Shown here piece by piece: positions 25,762 through 35,972 of a stretch of 48,297 nt of DNA (position 1 is the first letter of the stretch; each line of letters opens with the position of its first letter). Origin of the DNA: an uncultured Saprospiraceae bacterium (GTDB lineage Bacteria > Bacteroidota > Bacteroidia > Chitinophagales > Saprospiraceae). Where the stretch lies: contig CALLMH010000011.1 in the NCBI GenBank assembly GCA_938007965.1, positions 1 to 48,297 on the forward strand. Direction: 5' to 3'. Under the pieces are notes generated by a model. It did no database searches. It was not told the origin of the DNA and worked only from the letters and a program-made list of their open reading frames with translations. A program made the translations under genes and the position numbers.

Positions 25762-26697
25762 ATGAAAAAAGCACTCGTAACAGATTATGTCCACGCATCA
25801 CTTATTTCTGGATTAGAGGAAAGAGGATATGAAGTTCACTACGATAGATCTGTCGATATGACTCTATTGCCGAAAATAATACACCAATATGAAGTCGCTG
25901 TCATCAATAGTAAGATCAAAATGTACCGCGATATTATCGACAAAGCAAAGAATCTGAAATATATCTGTAGATTAGGATCTGGGCTAGAAATAATAGATCT
26001 AGAATACGCAGCGGCAAAAGGTATACATGTAATAAATACTCCCTCTGGAAATAATAATGCTGTAGCCGAACATGCTATGGGTATGTTATTAGCACTAGCA
26101 AATAATCTAATCAGATGCGACAAAGAAGTTAGAGCTCAACAATGGAATAGGGAACTCAATCGAGGTTGGGAGCTAAAAGGGAAGACAGTAGGCATCATAG
26201 GATTTGGACACACGGGGAGTCAATTTGCTAAGAAAATGTCTTCGTGGGAACTTGATCTCATTTCCTACGATAAATATCGAACAGAATATGGACCAGAGTG
26301 GGATTTTGTAGAGCGAGTTAATCTAGAAGACATTTTGAATAGATCCGATATTATATCTTTACATTTACCATTGACAGAGGAAGTCCTACATCTAGTAGAC
26401 GAAGATTTTTTAGACCGATGTAAAGACAAGGTTGTAATTATCAATACCTCTAGAGGAAAAGTTATAAAAACCATAGATCTCGTTAAAGCACTAGAAAACG
26501 GAAAGGTCGGTGGAGCTTGCCTTGATGTTTTCGAAAACGAAAAACCACATACCTACTCACAAAGTGAGATCAATACTTACAATAGAATGTACCAGATGTA
26601 TAATACTGTGCTCAGTCCGCATGTAGCTGGATGGACATATGAATCATTGGAGAAGATAGCTAGAGTGATGCTTGAAAAGTATGATTCTTTCAAGTAA
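25762..26697 (+). CDS. D-isomer-specific 2-hydroxyacid dehydrogenase (phosphoglycerate dehydrogenase-like)
   Basis: The product has 311 residues. The NAD-binding motif GIIGFGHTGS is near residues 144-153. The catalytic set is visible: Arg in NTSRGKV region and RLGSG (70-74), Glu in DVFENE and His in SPHVAGWT. It lacks the C-terminal ACT domain of long SerA, so it resembles short PGDH-like or other hydroxyacid dehydrogenases. The substrate is not decided by sequence alone. No serine biosynthesis genes are adjacent. The 179-bp gap upstream has no recognisable feature. Confidence 0.85.
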   Translation: MKKALVTDYVHASLISGLEERGYEVHYDRSVDMTLLPKIIHQYEVAVINSKIKMYRDIIDKAKNLKYICRLGSGLEIIDLEYAAAKGIHVINTPSGNNNAVAEHAMGMLLALANNLIRCDKEVRAQQWNRELNRGWELKGKTVGIIGFGHTGSQFAKKMSSWELDLISYDKYRTEYGPEWDFVERVNLEDILNRSDIISLHLPLTEEVLHLVDEDFLDRCKDKVVIINTSRGKVIKTIDLVKALENGKVGGACLDVFENEKPHTYSQSEINTYNRMYQMYNTVLSPHVAGWTYESLEKIARVMLEKYDSFK

Positions 26698-26771
26698 TTT
26701 GATTTTAATATTTTTAGATCAACATTCTATAAAAAAATGAACTAATAGCTATTTGTGGTTATAATTGTTGC

Positions 26772-26798
26772 CTTTGGGCTTTATAAAAAGGCCAAAAG
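26772..26798. other. Imperfect hairpin upstream of the TonB receptor gene
   Basis: The arms CTTTGGGCTTT (26772-26782) and AAAGGCCAAAAG (within 26787-26798) pair with one mismatch and one wobble. There is no T-run after it on either strand, so it is not a standard terminator. It lies 75 bp after the dehydrogenase stop. It may mark the end of that transcript or lie in a leader. Confidence 0.3.
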
Positions 26799-26962
26799 CT
26801 GAAAATAAGTACAATAGACTGTTTTCAAGAAGACAACTGCTAGCAAAATTTATTTTGTATCTAAAGCATATTTGCGTAACATTGCGCCTTTGTTAATTTT
26901 CTCTTAATTAAGAGAAGTATAGAGTATGTATAGATTAGGTACTTTATTAAACATATTTAAAC

Positions 26963-29900
26963 ATGAAAAGAATTCTACTATTATTTGTGTTGTCATGTAT
27001 ATCCGTTACTAGTATACTTGCACAGACATCGTTAGAAGGTAAAGTTACAGATGCGACTTCGGGAGAAGCCATTCTTTTTGGAACGGTAGCTTTATATAAG
27101 AATGATGTACTAATATCAGGAACAGAAACTGATCTAGATGGTAACTATTTTTTCTCGGATATTGATCCTGGAAACTACGACATTGAGGCGAGCTATATCG
27201 GATATACCGCTCAGAGACAAGTAGGAGTGGTCGTGAAAGCCGGAAGAACGAATAGACTTGACTTCACTATTTCTGAAGGAGTATTAATAGATGCGGTTCA
27301 GATTGTAGCTTACAAAGTTCCATTGATAGAAATAGATAATACGACCAGTGGAGCTACTGTAACTGCCGAGAATATTAGATCCTTACCTACTAAGAATGTA
27401 AATGCCATAGCTGCAACGACTGCAGGTATATCGTCTACTGATGGTGGAGCGATATCTATCAGAGGGTCTAGGTCTGACGCGACGGTATATTATGTAGATG
27501 GAGTGAGAGTATCTGGATTAATACCACAAACGGAGATCGATCAGCTGCAAGTGATCACAGGTGGTGTAGAAGCTAAATATGGTGATCTTGTAGGTGGAGC
27601 GATATCTATAACATCAAAAGGTCCTTCATCTAAGTTCTCTGGAGGACTCGAATTAGAAACATCAGAATATCTAGATGGATATGGCTATAACCTCATTGCA
27701 GGTAACTTAAGTGGTCCGATATTGAAGAAAGATGATGGAACGTCTATTCTAGGATATAGATTTTCTGGACAGTATAGAGATATCGATGATAACTTCCCTG
27801 TAGCTGGTGGTGTATATAGAGCTTCCGAAGAACTAATAGATCAGCTAGAGGCAAACCCTACGCTATCTATTGGAGAGTCAGTCTTTCCTAGTTTAGAAGG
27901 GATCTCTAATGAAACAGAATTGAGACCAGAACTTGTAAAAGCAAGACCAAATGTAGGATTAAAGGATTTAGCTCTGACTGGTAAAATAGATGCTAGATTA
28001 TCTGATAATATTGATATGACACTTTCTGGTGCATATGATAATGCTACCAATCAGTTTACTCCAGGTTTTGAAAATGGTGGAGCTAGGGGAGAATCTTGGT
28101 CATTATTGAACTGGAGAAGAAATCCATTTAATTATACGAATGGATACAGAGCGAACTTTAGATTCAGACATAAATTGGGTCGACAAGGTATCTCTGACTC
28201 TGATGCGACAGACGAGGAGAAAGCCTCAAGAAGTACTCCAATAAGAAATCTTTACTATACATTACAAGGATCATTTGAAAGAAGACAAAGTAGAAGAGAA
28301 GATCCAATACATAAGGATAATCTGTTCAACTATGGATATTTCGGAGAGACACCAAGATCATGGACTCCTAACATTGGTATTGTAAATGATACGGCGAACT
28401 ATCAAGGAGATCCAAACTTGCTTGCTTTTGGTGTGTTTGGGCATTTAGGTTATTCTCAAGTTGATGGTGAATATGCTGCCAATGATGTAATAAACCCGAT
28501 TTTATCTCAATACAATAGCTTCAATGGATTTTTAGAAACAGAAACATCAGCTGCATGGGGCTTATACAACAATGTAGGTAGAGTATATAATAGCGTAGGA
28601 AAAAGTGAAAACGACATATTATCTATCAACGTAACCAGTGGATTTGATTTCCTACCAGGTGGTTCTAAAAAAGGTAGACACAGTATCCAGTTCGGATTTT
28701 TATACGAACAGAGAACGAATAGAGCATGGAGTGTAAATCCCAATGGACTCTGGAATCTTGCTAGAGCATCTATCAATAATCATATAAATGGTATAGATGG
28801 AGATAACGTGCTTTCTCAAGATACTACTACATTCCCTGGGTTCTCATTGCCGATATATGCACCTGCAATAACCATAGATGAAGACAACAAGTTTTACAGA
28901 AAAGTGAGAGAACTAACAGGAGATAGATTAATCGATTATGTAAATATAGACGGAATCGATCCTAATAGTCTCACCCTTGATATGTTTTCTGCTGCAGAAC
29001 TTACCAATCAAGGATTAGTAAATTACTATGGATATGATTATCTAGGAAACAAACTATCAGGAAATGTACAGTTTGATGATTTCTTTACTAGCCGAGATGC
29101 TGATGGAGTAAGATCATTTGAGTCAGCAGCATTCAACCCTATATATGGAGCTGCTTATATCCAAGATAAATTTTCATTCAGAGATATCATCTTCAGAGTA
29201 GGTGTGAGGATGGATTACTATGATGCCAATACCAAGGTGCTCAAAGATCCATATTCATTGTATGATATAAATTCTGCGGCTGAATTTTTCGCTACGAACT
29301 CTGACCAGACACAACCAGAGACTGTAGGAGATGACTATAAAGTATATGTAGAGGGAGAGCGATCTACAAAAGTGGTAGGATATAGACAAGGAGATAATTG
29401 GTTCTTACCAGATGGTACTGCGGTATCAGGTGGTAATGTATTATTCGGTGGTGGATTGGTATTCCCAGACATCAAAAATCCAGATGCACCTTCGATAAAA
29501 TCTGATCAATTTGATAGTAATAGATCTTTTGAAGATTATGAACCACAATTGAACTTCATGCCTAGGCTAGCATTCTCTTTCCCGATTTCGGATGAGGCTG
29601 GATTCTTTGCACACTATGATGTACTTTATCAACGTCCTACTTCTAATACTATACAAACAGCTGTAGATTATTTCTACTTTGAGAGAGCATCGGGTAATTT
29701 GCTCAATAATCCTAACCTCAAGCCAGTAAGAACGATAGATTACGAAGTTGGATTCCAACAAAAGTTAACGAATTCATCTGCAATGAAAATATCTGCTTAC
29801 TATAAGGAGCAGAAGGATTTGATTCAAGCGAGAGTATATGCGAACTTACCAGCACCAGTTAATCAATATGAATCATATGGAAACTTGGATTTTGCTACTA

Positions 29901-30598
29901 CGAAAGGATTCTCATTTACATACGATAGAAGAAGAACAAGTAATTTAGAATTATCAGCAACGTATACTTTACAGTTTGCAGATGGATCTGGATCAGACGC
30001 CAATTCTTCTAGAGGTATCAACAATAGAGGTATTATTAGAAATTTGATTCCGCTATCATTTGATGAGAGACATAGAATCACAGCGGTAATTGATTATAGA
30101 TACGGAACAGCAAAAACATATAATGGTCCTAAGATTGGAGACTTGAATATTTTTGCCGATGCGGGTATCAACTTTAATATTGCAGCGGTATCTGGACAGC
30201 CTTATACTAGAAGAAATGTGGTAAGACAATTCGGTGGAGCTGGATTCCAAGGTGCTATTAATGGATCAAGACTTCCTTGGACATTCAATATGGATATGCG
30301 GGTCGATAAAAGATTTGCTGTAAATATAACTCCTGAAAAGAAAATTTTCTTGAATGCATATTTAAGAGTCCAAAACGTATTTGATATTAGAAATGTTAGA
30401 AATGTATTCCCATTCACGGGAGATCCTGAGAATGACGGATATCTATTATCTAACTTCGGTACAGATACAGTAGATCAGATTAATAGTCAGAATAGAAGCG
30501 AAGAAGCGTATTTAGCTGCTTATAACTGGAGATTAGACTCATTTGCTAATTTCACATTACCTAGAAGAATCTATCTGGGTGTAATTATGGATTTCTAA
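26963..30598 (+). CDS. TonB-dependent outer-membrane receptor with carboxypeptidase-regulatory-like N-terminus
   Basis: The product has 1211 residues. A signal peptide (about 1-20, ILAQ) is followed by a carboxypeptidase-regulatory-like domain (about 22-105; LEGKVTDATSGEAILFGTV and GTETDLDGNYFFSDI). The plug domain (about 120-215) has IRGSRSDATVYYVDGVRV. The rest is a large barrel ending in the aromatic F of GVIMDF. This is the SusC-like layout of Bacteroidota. No SusD partner is adjacent. Instead it heads an operon with a giant secreted protein 44 bp downstream and a PorV-like protein, so it may take part in protein export or surface assembly, not nutrient uptake. The cargo is unknown. Confidence 0.88.
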   Translation: MKRILLLFVLSCISVTSILAQTSLEGKVTDATSGEAILFGTVALYKNDVLISGTETDLDGNYFFSDIDPGNYDIEASYIGYTAQRQVGVVVKAGRTNRLDFTISEGVLIDAVQIVAYKVPLIEIDNTTSGATVTAENIRSLPTKNVNAIAATTAGISSTDGGAISIRGSRSDATVYYVDGVRVSGLIPQTEIDQLQVITGGVEAKYGDLVGGAISITSKGPSSKFSGGLELETSEYLDGYGYNLIAGNLSGPILKKDDGTSILGYRFSGQYRDIDDNFPVAGGVYRASEELIDQLEANPTLSIGESVFPSLEGISNETELRPELVKARPNVGLKDLALTGKIDARLSDNIDMTLSGAYDNATNQFTPGFENGGARGESWSLLNWRRNPFNYTNGYRANFRFRHKLGRQGISDSDATDEEKASRSTPIRNLYYTLQGSFERRQSRREDPIHKDNLFNYGYFGETPRSWTPNIGIVNDTANYQGDPNLLAFGVFGHLGYSQVDGEYAANDVINPILSQYNSFNGFLETETSAAWGLYNNVGRVYNSVGKSENDILSINVTSGFDFLPGGSKKGRHSIQFGFLYEQRTNRAWSVNPNGLWNLARASINNHINGIDGDNVLSQDTTTFPGFSLPIYAPAITIDEDNKFYRKVRELTGDRLIDYVNIDGIDPNSLTLDMFSAAELTNQGLVNYYGYDYLGNKLSGNVQFDDFFTSRDADGVRSFESAAFNPIYGAAYIQDKFSFRDIIFRVGVRMDYYDANTKVLKDPYSLYDINSAAEFFATNSDQTQPETVGDDYKVYVEGERSTKVVGYRQGDNWFLPDGTAVSGGNVLFGGGLVFPDIKNPDAPSIKSDQFDSNRSFEDYEPQLNFMPRLAFSFPISDEAGFFAHYDVLYQRPTSNTIQTAVDYFYFERASGNLLNNPNLKPVRTIDYEVGFQQKLTNSSAMKISAYYKEQKDLIQARVYANLPAPVNQYESYGNLDFATTKGFSFTYDRRRTSNLELSATYTLQFADGSGSDANSSRGINNRGIIRNLIPLSFDERHRITAVIDYRYGTAKTYNGPKIGDLNIFADAGINFNIAAVSGQPYTRRNVVRQFGGAGFQGAINGSRLPWTFNMDMRVDKRFAVNITPEKKIFLNAYLRVQNVFDIRNVRNVFPFTGDPENDGYLLSNFGTDTVDQINSQNRSEEAYLAAYNWRLDSFANFTLPRRIYLGVIMDF

Positions 30599-30642
30599 GT
30601 ATTTTTTTTCAAAAAGAAATAATTTATCTAAAATATATAGAT

Positions 30643-33600
30643 ATGAAAATTAAAACAAGAATATTATTTATAGCTGCTATGATGTTATCCATAGTTTCGA
30701 TGGAAGCGAGGAATAATCCTGAGCAGTTAGAAAGGATGAAAAATAAGATCCAATTTTCATCGCCTAGAATGAATTGTCAGCCGGCACAAGCAAACTTTGA
30801 TCTAGAGATCAATAATGTAAGGGCAAGGTTGCTTACGGGTGGTGATATATGGTGGAACAAAGCGGACGGTAGATACATCGTACCAAAACCAGCGGAAGGA
30901 TTTGATGAAGTTTCATCAATATTTGCAGGTGGTGTATGGATCGGTGGAGTAGATCCAAACGGTTCTTTGAAGTTAGCAGGTGTGCAATATGCAACGGGAG
31001 CAAATACAGACTGGTACCCAGGACCATTGGACGAAAGTGGTCAAACTGATGCTGAAGTTTGTGAAGATTGGGATCGATTCTTTAATGTAAAGGGAGCTGA
31101 TATCCTCAAGCATATATCTGCTTTTGATCAAGGAGAAGATGATTTCAACTGTGACGATGTGCCGGATGCGATCAAGTATTGGCCTGGAAAAGGAAACCCA
31201 TTCTGGGGTGAGAGATATTCATTTCCTCTTCCTAATCAAAATCTAGCTGATTATTGGGACGAAGACCAAGATGGAACTTATAACCCTTGTCAAGGAGATT
31301 TCCCAGTTATTGATATAGTAGGTTGTGAAGCTGATACTAGAGCAAAAGCAAGAGAACTACTTCCTGATGAAGTTGTATTCTGGTTGTACAATGATAATGG
31401 TGGAGTCCATGGTCTTACCAACGCGACAGCGATACAAATGGAAGTACAGGTCCAAGCATTTGGTTATGCGACCAATGATGAGGTAAACGATATGACCTTC
31501 TACAGATATAAGCTTATAAATAAGGCAACGGATGATATTAGAGACTGTTATTTTGCCATGTGGGTAGATCCAGATCTCGGTTGTTCTGAAGACGATTATA
31601 TCGGATGTGATGTAGAGAGAAGTCTTGGATATGTATATAATGAAGATGCAGAAGATGGTTCTCCAGGAATAGAGTGTCCCGGAGGAGTATTGACCTACAA
31701 AGATGATGTTCCAATCTTAGGGATAGATTACTTTAGAGGACCAAGAGCACCAAGAAAATTCTGTAGAGATGAAAATGGAGAAATAATATTTGAGGAAGAT
31801 GGATCTAAATGTCTCGAAGAAGTAGAGATAGGAACAGGTGAGGGAGACACACTGATAGAGCTAGGAATGACTTCATTTTTATATCAAAATAGAGGTGTCA
31901 GTGATCCTCCACCCGCTACGGAAGATCCTATGATAGATACGGAATTTTACAATATCCTTCGAGGATTATGGGCAGATGGTACAGCAGTTACATTTGGAGA
32001 ATCTGGATTCGATCCTACATCTACAGATACGATAAGATACGTATTCCCTGATGATCCGGATGATGATAATGGTTGGTCTATGTGTACAGCAGATCTACCA
32101 TTTGATGATAGAAGAACAGTACAAGCTACTGGTCCATTATTACTCCAACCTGGTGCAAGAAATGAGCTTATCATCGGAGCGGTATTCGTTCCTAGTATTA
32201 CTTACCCTTGTCCAAGTATCAGCAGATTACAGTTTGCGGATGATCTAGCACAAGCGTTATTTGATAACTGTTTTGATATTACAGACGGACCAGACGCACC
32301 AGATATGTATGCTGTCGAATTGGATAGACAATTGGTATTGCTTTTATCTAATGACAGTATCGAGGTAGAATCAAATAATGCCAGAGAAGAGTATCTAGAG
32401 ACTGATCTACAAGCTCCAAAAGGAGAAAGTGATTCACTTTACAGATTCGAAGGATATAAAATCTATCAATTGGCTAATCCGAATGTATCGGTACAGCAAC
32501 TCGATGATGTTGATTTAGCAAGGTTGGTAAGGCAAGTAGATGTGAAAAACGGAGTCAGTGAAATTTTCAATTGGACTTCATTAGAAAATCCTGATCCTAG
32601 TCAGCCGGCTATATTTTTTCCTGAGCGTCAAGTGGATGGAGAAGATGCAGGTATAAAGCATTCATTTAATATTACTGTGGATCAATTTGCAAATGGTGAC
32701 AGAGTACTCATTAATCATAAGAATTACTATTATACGGTATTGGCTTACGCTTATAACAACTACAAACAGTTCGAAGCTAATGCTCCAGAGGGTGTAGATA
32801 AAGGTCAGAACAAGTCATACCTAGAAGGTAGACGTAATGTAAAAACATATACTTTTACACCTAGACCAGTTGTGTATAAAGAATTACAGACTGCGTATGG
32901 CCAAGAGGCACCTGTGACAAGGTTGCAAGGTGTCGGAACAGGTGGTAATTTACTAGTTCTAGAAGATGGAACTATGGAAGCCATTTTAGATGGATCTATC
33001 GAATTCGACGAAACGGCCGAAGAACCAATAGCTGTACTTAATTATCGTGCAGGAAATGGTCCTATTAATCCTACCATCATTGATCCGCTTAATATAAAAG
33101 ATGGAGCTTACAAACTTGAGATAGTAGGAGAGTTTGACGATACTAAAATTGATCCTAAGATCGAATCAGGAGCAAGATGGGTATTAACTAATAAAACGAC
33201 TGGTCAAGTTATAGCTTCTGAAAAGACGATAGAAGATATCAATGAGCAGATAGTCTATGGAGAAGGATTTTCTCTATCTGTAAATCAGGTGGGAGAACCA
33301 GGTACCTTATTCGATGAGTCTAATGGGGCTATTGCGCAAGTATATAGTTATGCTGATACAGAAGGAACTGAATGGTTCAATGCAGTGCCAGCTTTCTCTG
33401 GGACAGAGGTAGTAGTAAATGAAGACGAAGATTTATCAATTAACGTCTTCAGGTATGTAAATGATGATGTAGCTGGAGATCCTGATGAAGCGCTCTCTAC
33501 TATAGATGACGGATATTTCATTCCTATGAGATCTACTAGATTTGAAGATACTGAAGAGGCAGGTTTCTACTTAACTCCAGGATGGAAGGGAAACTTAGAT

Positions 33601-34812
33601 ATAGCTTTCAATGATAACATCGCTACTCTTAATAGATTACAACTAAGAGATTTGAACAATGTCAATATCGTATTCACAAATGATAAGTCTAAGTGGAGCG
33701 AATGTGTAGTAGTCGAAACAGCAGTTGGCGAATATGAAGATTCACAATTAGAGACTATCGGAGAGGCGGAGCAATTTGACCTCAGACAATCTCCATCTAT
33801 CGACGAAAATGGACAACTTACGAATGCATTAGACGAAGATGGAGATCTAGAACTAGGTAAGAGTTATTTCCCTGGTTATGCCATTGATGTGGAATCAGGT
33901 GAGAGACTAAATATTTTCTTCGGAGAGAACTCTGTTTATCGAGAAGAATTTGATACATTACTCACCAACTTCTCTCAACAAGGATTTACTTACTCGACAG
34001 GCAACGGTGATGACTTAATCTGGAATCCAAGTACAGAATTATTCGCAACGGGTACCTTTAGAAACGATTTTGGGGCGGAGGTATATAATGCTTACGCTGG
34101 AGGTCAACATTACATATATGTTACTAGACAAACTTATGATGGTTGTGCAGAAATATATGACAAGCTGAAAAGTAGCAGTGCAAATAATAAAGCTGATGGT
34201 ATAGCTAGGATTACATGGACTGGAATACCAGTACCTATGGAGCCGCTACTGTCTCTAGAAGAAGGATTGATACCAAATGATCTTACTGTAAGATTAAGAG
34301 TTCAAAATTCATACAATAGACAACTAGAACTTGAAAAAGTATCTTCATCAAATAAATTTGTTGGATTAGGCACGTTACCTGTATACGAGTTCAACTTTGG
34401 AAATGTAGAAGCTAGAGATATAGAACCTGATAACTTTGCAAATGCACTGGACAATGTACAGATAGTACCGAATCCATACTATGCCTATTCTGCATATGAG
34501 CAAAATCAATTTGAGAATATTATAAAAGTGACGAATCTCCCAGCTCGGGCTATAGTTACTATTTATACACTTGATGGTAAGTTCATACAACAGTTCAATA
34601 GAGATGCTATGCCAATAATAAGTGAAGGAAATAATCCAGCACTTGCTCAGTCGCAAGTAGCCCCTGCACTAGAGTGGAACCTTACGAATAATAAGGGTAT
34701 CCCGATAGCGAGTGGTGTATACATCTTCCATATATCAGCTCCTGATTTAGGAATTGAAAAATCATTGAAGTGGTTTGGTGTTAATAGAAGATTTGATCCT
34801 ACAGGATTATAA
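30643..34812 (+). CDS. Giant secreted surface protein with type-9-secretion-like C-terminal domain
   Basis: The product has 1389 residues. A signal peptide spans about 1-22. The N-terminal third carries an unusual motif set: LLTGGDIWWNKADGRY, IFAGGVWIGGVDPNGSLK and WYPGPLDE, which recur in large secreted proteins of Saprospiria-like bacteria. This region has many cysteines (for example CEDWDRF, YNPCQGD, DPDLGCSED), which suggests disulfides in an extracellular protein. The C-terminal 120 residues (from about 1270; VQIVPNPYY, IVTIYTLDGKF, GIPIASGVYIF) resemble a FlgD-like or T9SS sorting domain. I infer delivery to the surface through the neighbouring PorV-like protein. Enzymatic activity is not seen. 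Confidence 0.8.
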   Translation: MKIKTRILFIAAMMLSIVSMEARNNPEQLERMKNKIQFSSPRMNCQPAQANFDLEINNVRARLLTGGDIWWNKADGRYIVPKPAEGFDEVSSIFAGGVWIGGVDPNGSLKLAGVQYATGANTDWYPGPLDESGQTDAEVCEDWDRFFNVKGADILKHISAFDQGEDDFNCDDVPDAIKYWPGKGNPFWGERYSFPLPNQNLADYWDEDQDGTYNPCQGDFPVIDIVGCEADTRAKARELLPDEVVFWLYNDNGGVHGLTNATAIQMEVQVQAFGYATNDEVNDMTFYRYKLINKATDDIRDCYFAMWVDPDLGCSEDDYIGCDVERSLGYVYNEDAEDGSPGIECPGGVLTYKDDVPILGIDYFRGPRAPRKFCRDENGEIIFEEDGSKCLEEVEIGTGEGDTLIELGMTSFLYQNRGVSDPPPATEDPMIDTEFYNILRGLWADGTAVTFGESGFDPTSTDTIRYVFPDDPDDDNGWSMCTADLPFDDRRTVQATGPLLLQPGARNELIIGAVFVPSITYPCPSISRLQFADDLAQALFDNCFDITDGPDAPDMYAVELDRQLVLLLSNDSIEVESNNAREEYLETDLQAPKGESDSLYRFEGYKIYQLANPNVSVQQLDDVDLARLVRQVDVKNGVSEIFNWTSLENPDPSQPAIFFPERQVDGEDAGIKHSFNITVDQFANGDRVLINHKNYYYTVLAYAYNNYKQFEANAPEGVDKGQNKSYLEGRRNVKTYTFTPRPVVYKELQTAYGQEAPVTRLQGVGTGGNLLVLEDGTMEAILDGSIEFDETAEEPIAVLNYRAGNGPINPTIIDPLNIKDGAYKLEIVGEFDDTKIDPKIESGARWVLTNKTTGQVIASEKTIEDINEQIVYGEGFSLSVNQVGEPGTLFDESNGAIAQVYSYADTEGTEWFNAVPAFSGTEVVVNEDEDLSINVFRYVNDDVAGDPDEALSTIDDGYFIPMRSTRFEDTEEAGFYLTPGWKGNLDIAFNDNIATLNRLQLRDLNNVNIVFTNDKSKWSECVVVETAVGEYEDSQLETIGEAEQFDLRQSPSIDENGQLTNALDEDGDLELGKSYFPGYAIDVESGERLNIFFGENSVYREEFDTLLTNFSQQGFTYSTGNGDDLIWNPSTELFATGTFRNDFGAEVYNAYAGGQHYIYVTRQTYDGCAEIYDKLKSSSANNKADGIARITWTGIPVPMEPLLSLEEGLIPNDLTVRLRVQNSYNRQLELEKVSSSNKFVGLGTLPVYEFNFGNVEARDIEPDNFANALDNVQIVPNPYYAYSAYEQNQFENIIKVTNLPARAIVTIYTLDGKFIQQFNRDAMPIISEGNNPALAQSQVAPALEWNLTNNKGIPIASGVYIFHISAPDLGIEKSLKWFGVNRRFDPTGL

Positions 34813-34833
34813 TAAATTTTAGAAAAATGAAAA

Positions 34834-34866
34834 TGCGGATAGAGTTAGCTTCTAATTCTATCCGCA
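34834..34866. other. 15-bp hairpin between the secreted protein and PorV-like genes
   Basis: The arms TGCGGATAGAGTTAG (34834-34848) and CTAATTCTATCCGCA (34852-34866) pair with a single wobble around a three-base loop. No T-run follows, and the next ATG is 16 bp downstream. It could stabilise the upstream transcript end, tune translation of the PorV-like gene, or act as a weak terminator. Confidence 0.6.
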
Positions 34867-34882
34867 ATTAATCATAAAGCAT

Positions 34883-35923
34883 ATGAAAAAATATATTTAC
34901 ACATTTTTAGTTATCTGTTTTGGTGGAATATCTGTATTTGCAGGTAATCCTGATAGACAAGGAGAGGCAGGTGCCGCAGAATTATTACTAAACCCTTGGG
35001 CCAGGAGTGCTGGATTGCACTCAATGTCTACTGCATCTGTATCTGGAATCGATGCGATGAGAATTAATGTTGCTGGAATAAGCCGTGTGAATGGTGGAGA
35101 ATTCGTAGTGTCTAATACTAGACTATGGGAAGGCAGCGATATAGGTATCAACTCTTTGGGTTTTGTCACGAAGGCGGGAAAAAGTGGTGCATTTGCGATA
35201 TCACTTGTCGCTATGGACTTTGGTGAGATTGATATCACGACAACATTCCAGCCAGAGGGAACAGGAGGAACATACTCTCCTAGTTTCTTAAACCTTGGTC
35301 TGGGATACGCTTATACCTATGAGAATAAGATTAGTGTAGGATTATTGGTAAGAGCAATATCAGAAACGCTTCCAGATGTATCAGCTGGTGGATTCGCTAT
35401 AGATGCGGGAGTTCAGTATGTATCAGGAGATAGAGATGAATTTAAACTAGGTATCGCTCTTAGAAACATCGGTTCTCCTATGGAATTTAGTGGTGAAGGT
35501 ATTACGTTTAGAGCGGATGTATTGGATAGTGATATTCCATTTCCAGTAACTGCTTCACAAAGAGGAGAAGATTTCGAATTACCTTCATTATTGAATATTG
35601 GATTATCTTATGATTTCTACTTTGGAGAGACTGACTATCTTCGAATGTTGACCAACTTCACATCTAATGCATTTGCAAGAGATGATATAGGAGTAGGAGC
35701 GGAATTCTCTTTCAGAAATATCGTCGTATTGAGAGCTGCATACAAGTACGCAATCGAATCGAATATAGATGAGAGAAACTTGTATACTGGTTTTGCAGGT
35801 GGTGTATCTATAGATGTACCTTTAAAGAGAGCTGACAATAGAGTTGTAGGAATCGACTATGCTTATAGAGCGACTAATCCATTCAGTGGTACACATAATT
35901 TCTCACTTAGATTTGGATTCTAA
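34883..35923 (+). CDS. PorV/PorQ-family outer-membrane protein
   Basis: The product has 346 residues. A signal peptide spans about 1-20 (SVFAG). The start of the mature part, GAAELLLNPWARSAGLHS, and the following beta pattern (LGLGYAYTYENKISVGLLVRA) match the PorV/UPF0164 family of FadL-like barrels. PorV binds type IX secretion cargo and passes it to the surface attachment machinery. A dedicated copy next to one giant cargo-like protein suggests a specific shuttle for it. The last residue is Phe, as expected for an outer-membrane barrel. It is the last gene before a promoter and terminator-like hairpin. Confidence 0.85.
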   Translation: MKKYIYTFLVICFGGISVFAGNPDRQGEAGAAELLLNPWARSAGLHSMSTASVSGIDAMRINVAGISRVNGGEFVVSNTRLWEGSDIGINSLGFVTKAGKSGAFAISLVAMDFGEIDITTTFQPEGTGGTYSPSFLNLGLGYAYTYENKISVGLLVRAISETLPDVSAGGFAIDAGVQYVSGDRDEFKLGIALRNIGSPMEFSGEGITFRADVLDSDIPFPVTASQRGEDFELPSLLNIGLSYDFYFGETDYLRMLTNFTSNAFARDDIGVGAEFSFRNIVVLRAAYKYAIESNIDERNLYTGFAGGVSIDVPLKRADNRVVGIDYAYRATNPFSGTHNFSLRFGF

Positions 35924-35947
35924 GAAGATCAAAAGATAAAAATTAGT

Positions 35948-35955
35948 TACTTTTG
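35948..35955 (+). promoter_or_regulatory. TACTTTTG, candidate -7 box upstream of greA
   Basis: The octamer fits TAnnTTTG and is the centre of a GTTAC/GTAAC inverted repeat. It lies 24 bp beyond the PorV-like stop and 138 bp before greA. No convincing -33 TTG is seen. Transcription from here would run almost at once into the hairpin at 35973. Confidence 0.4.
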
Positions 35956-35972
35956 TAACTGTAACGATATAG

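Noticed and set aside
35948-35955. The TTTTG/TACTTTTG box as a certain promoter
   Set aside because: No -33 partner is present; I kept it only as a low-confidence candidate.
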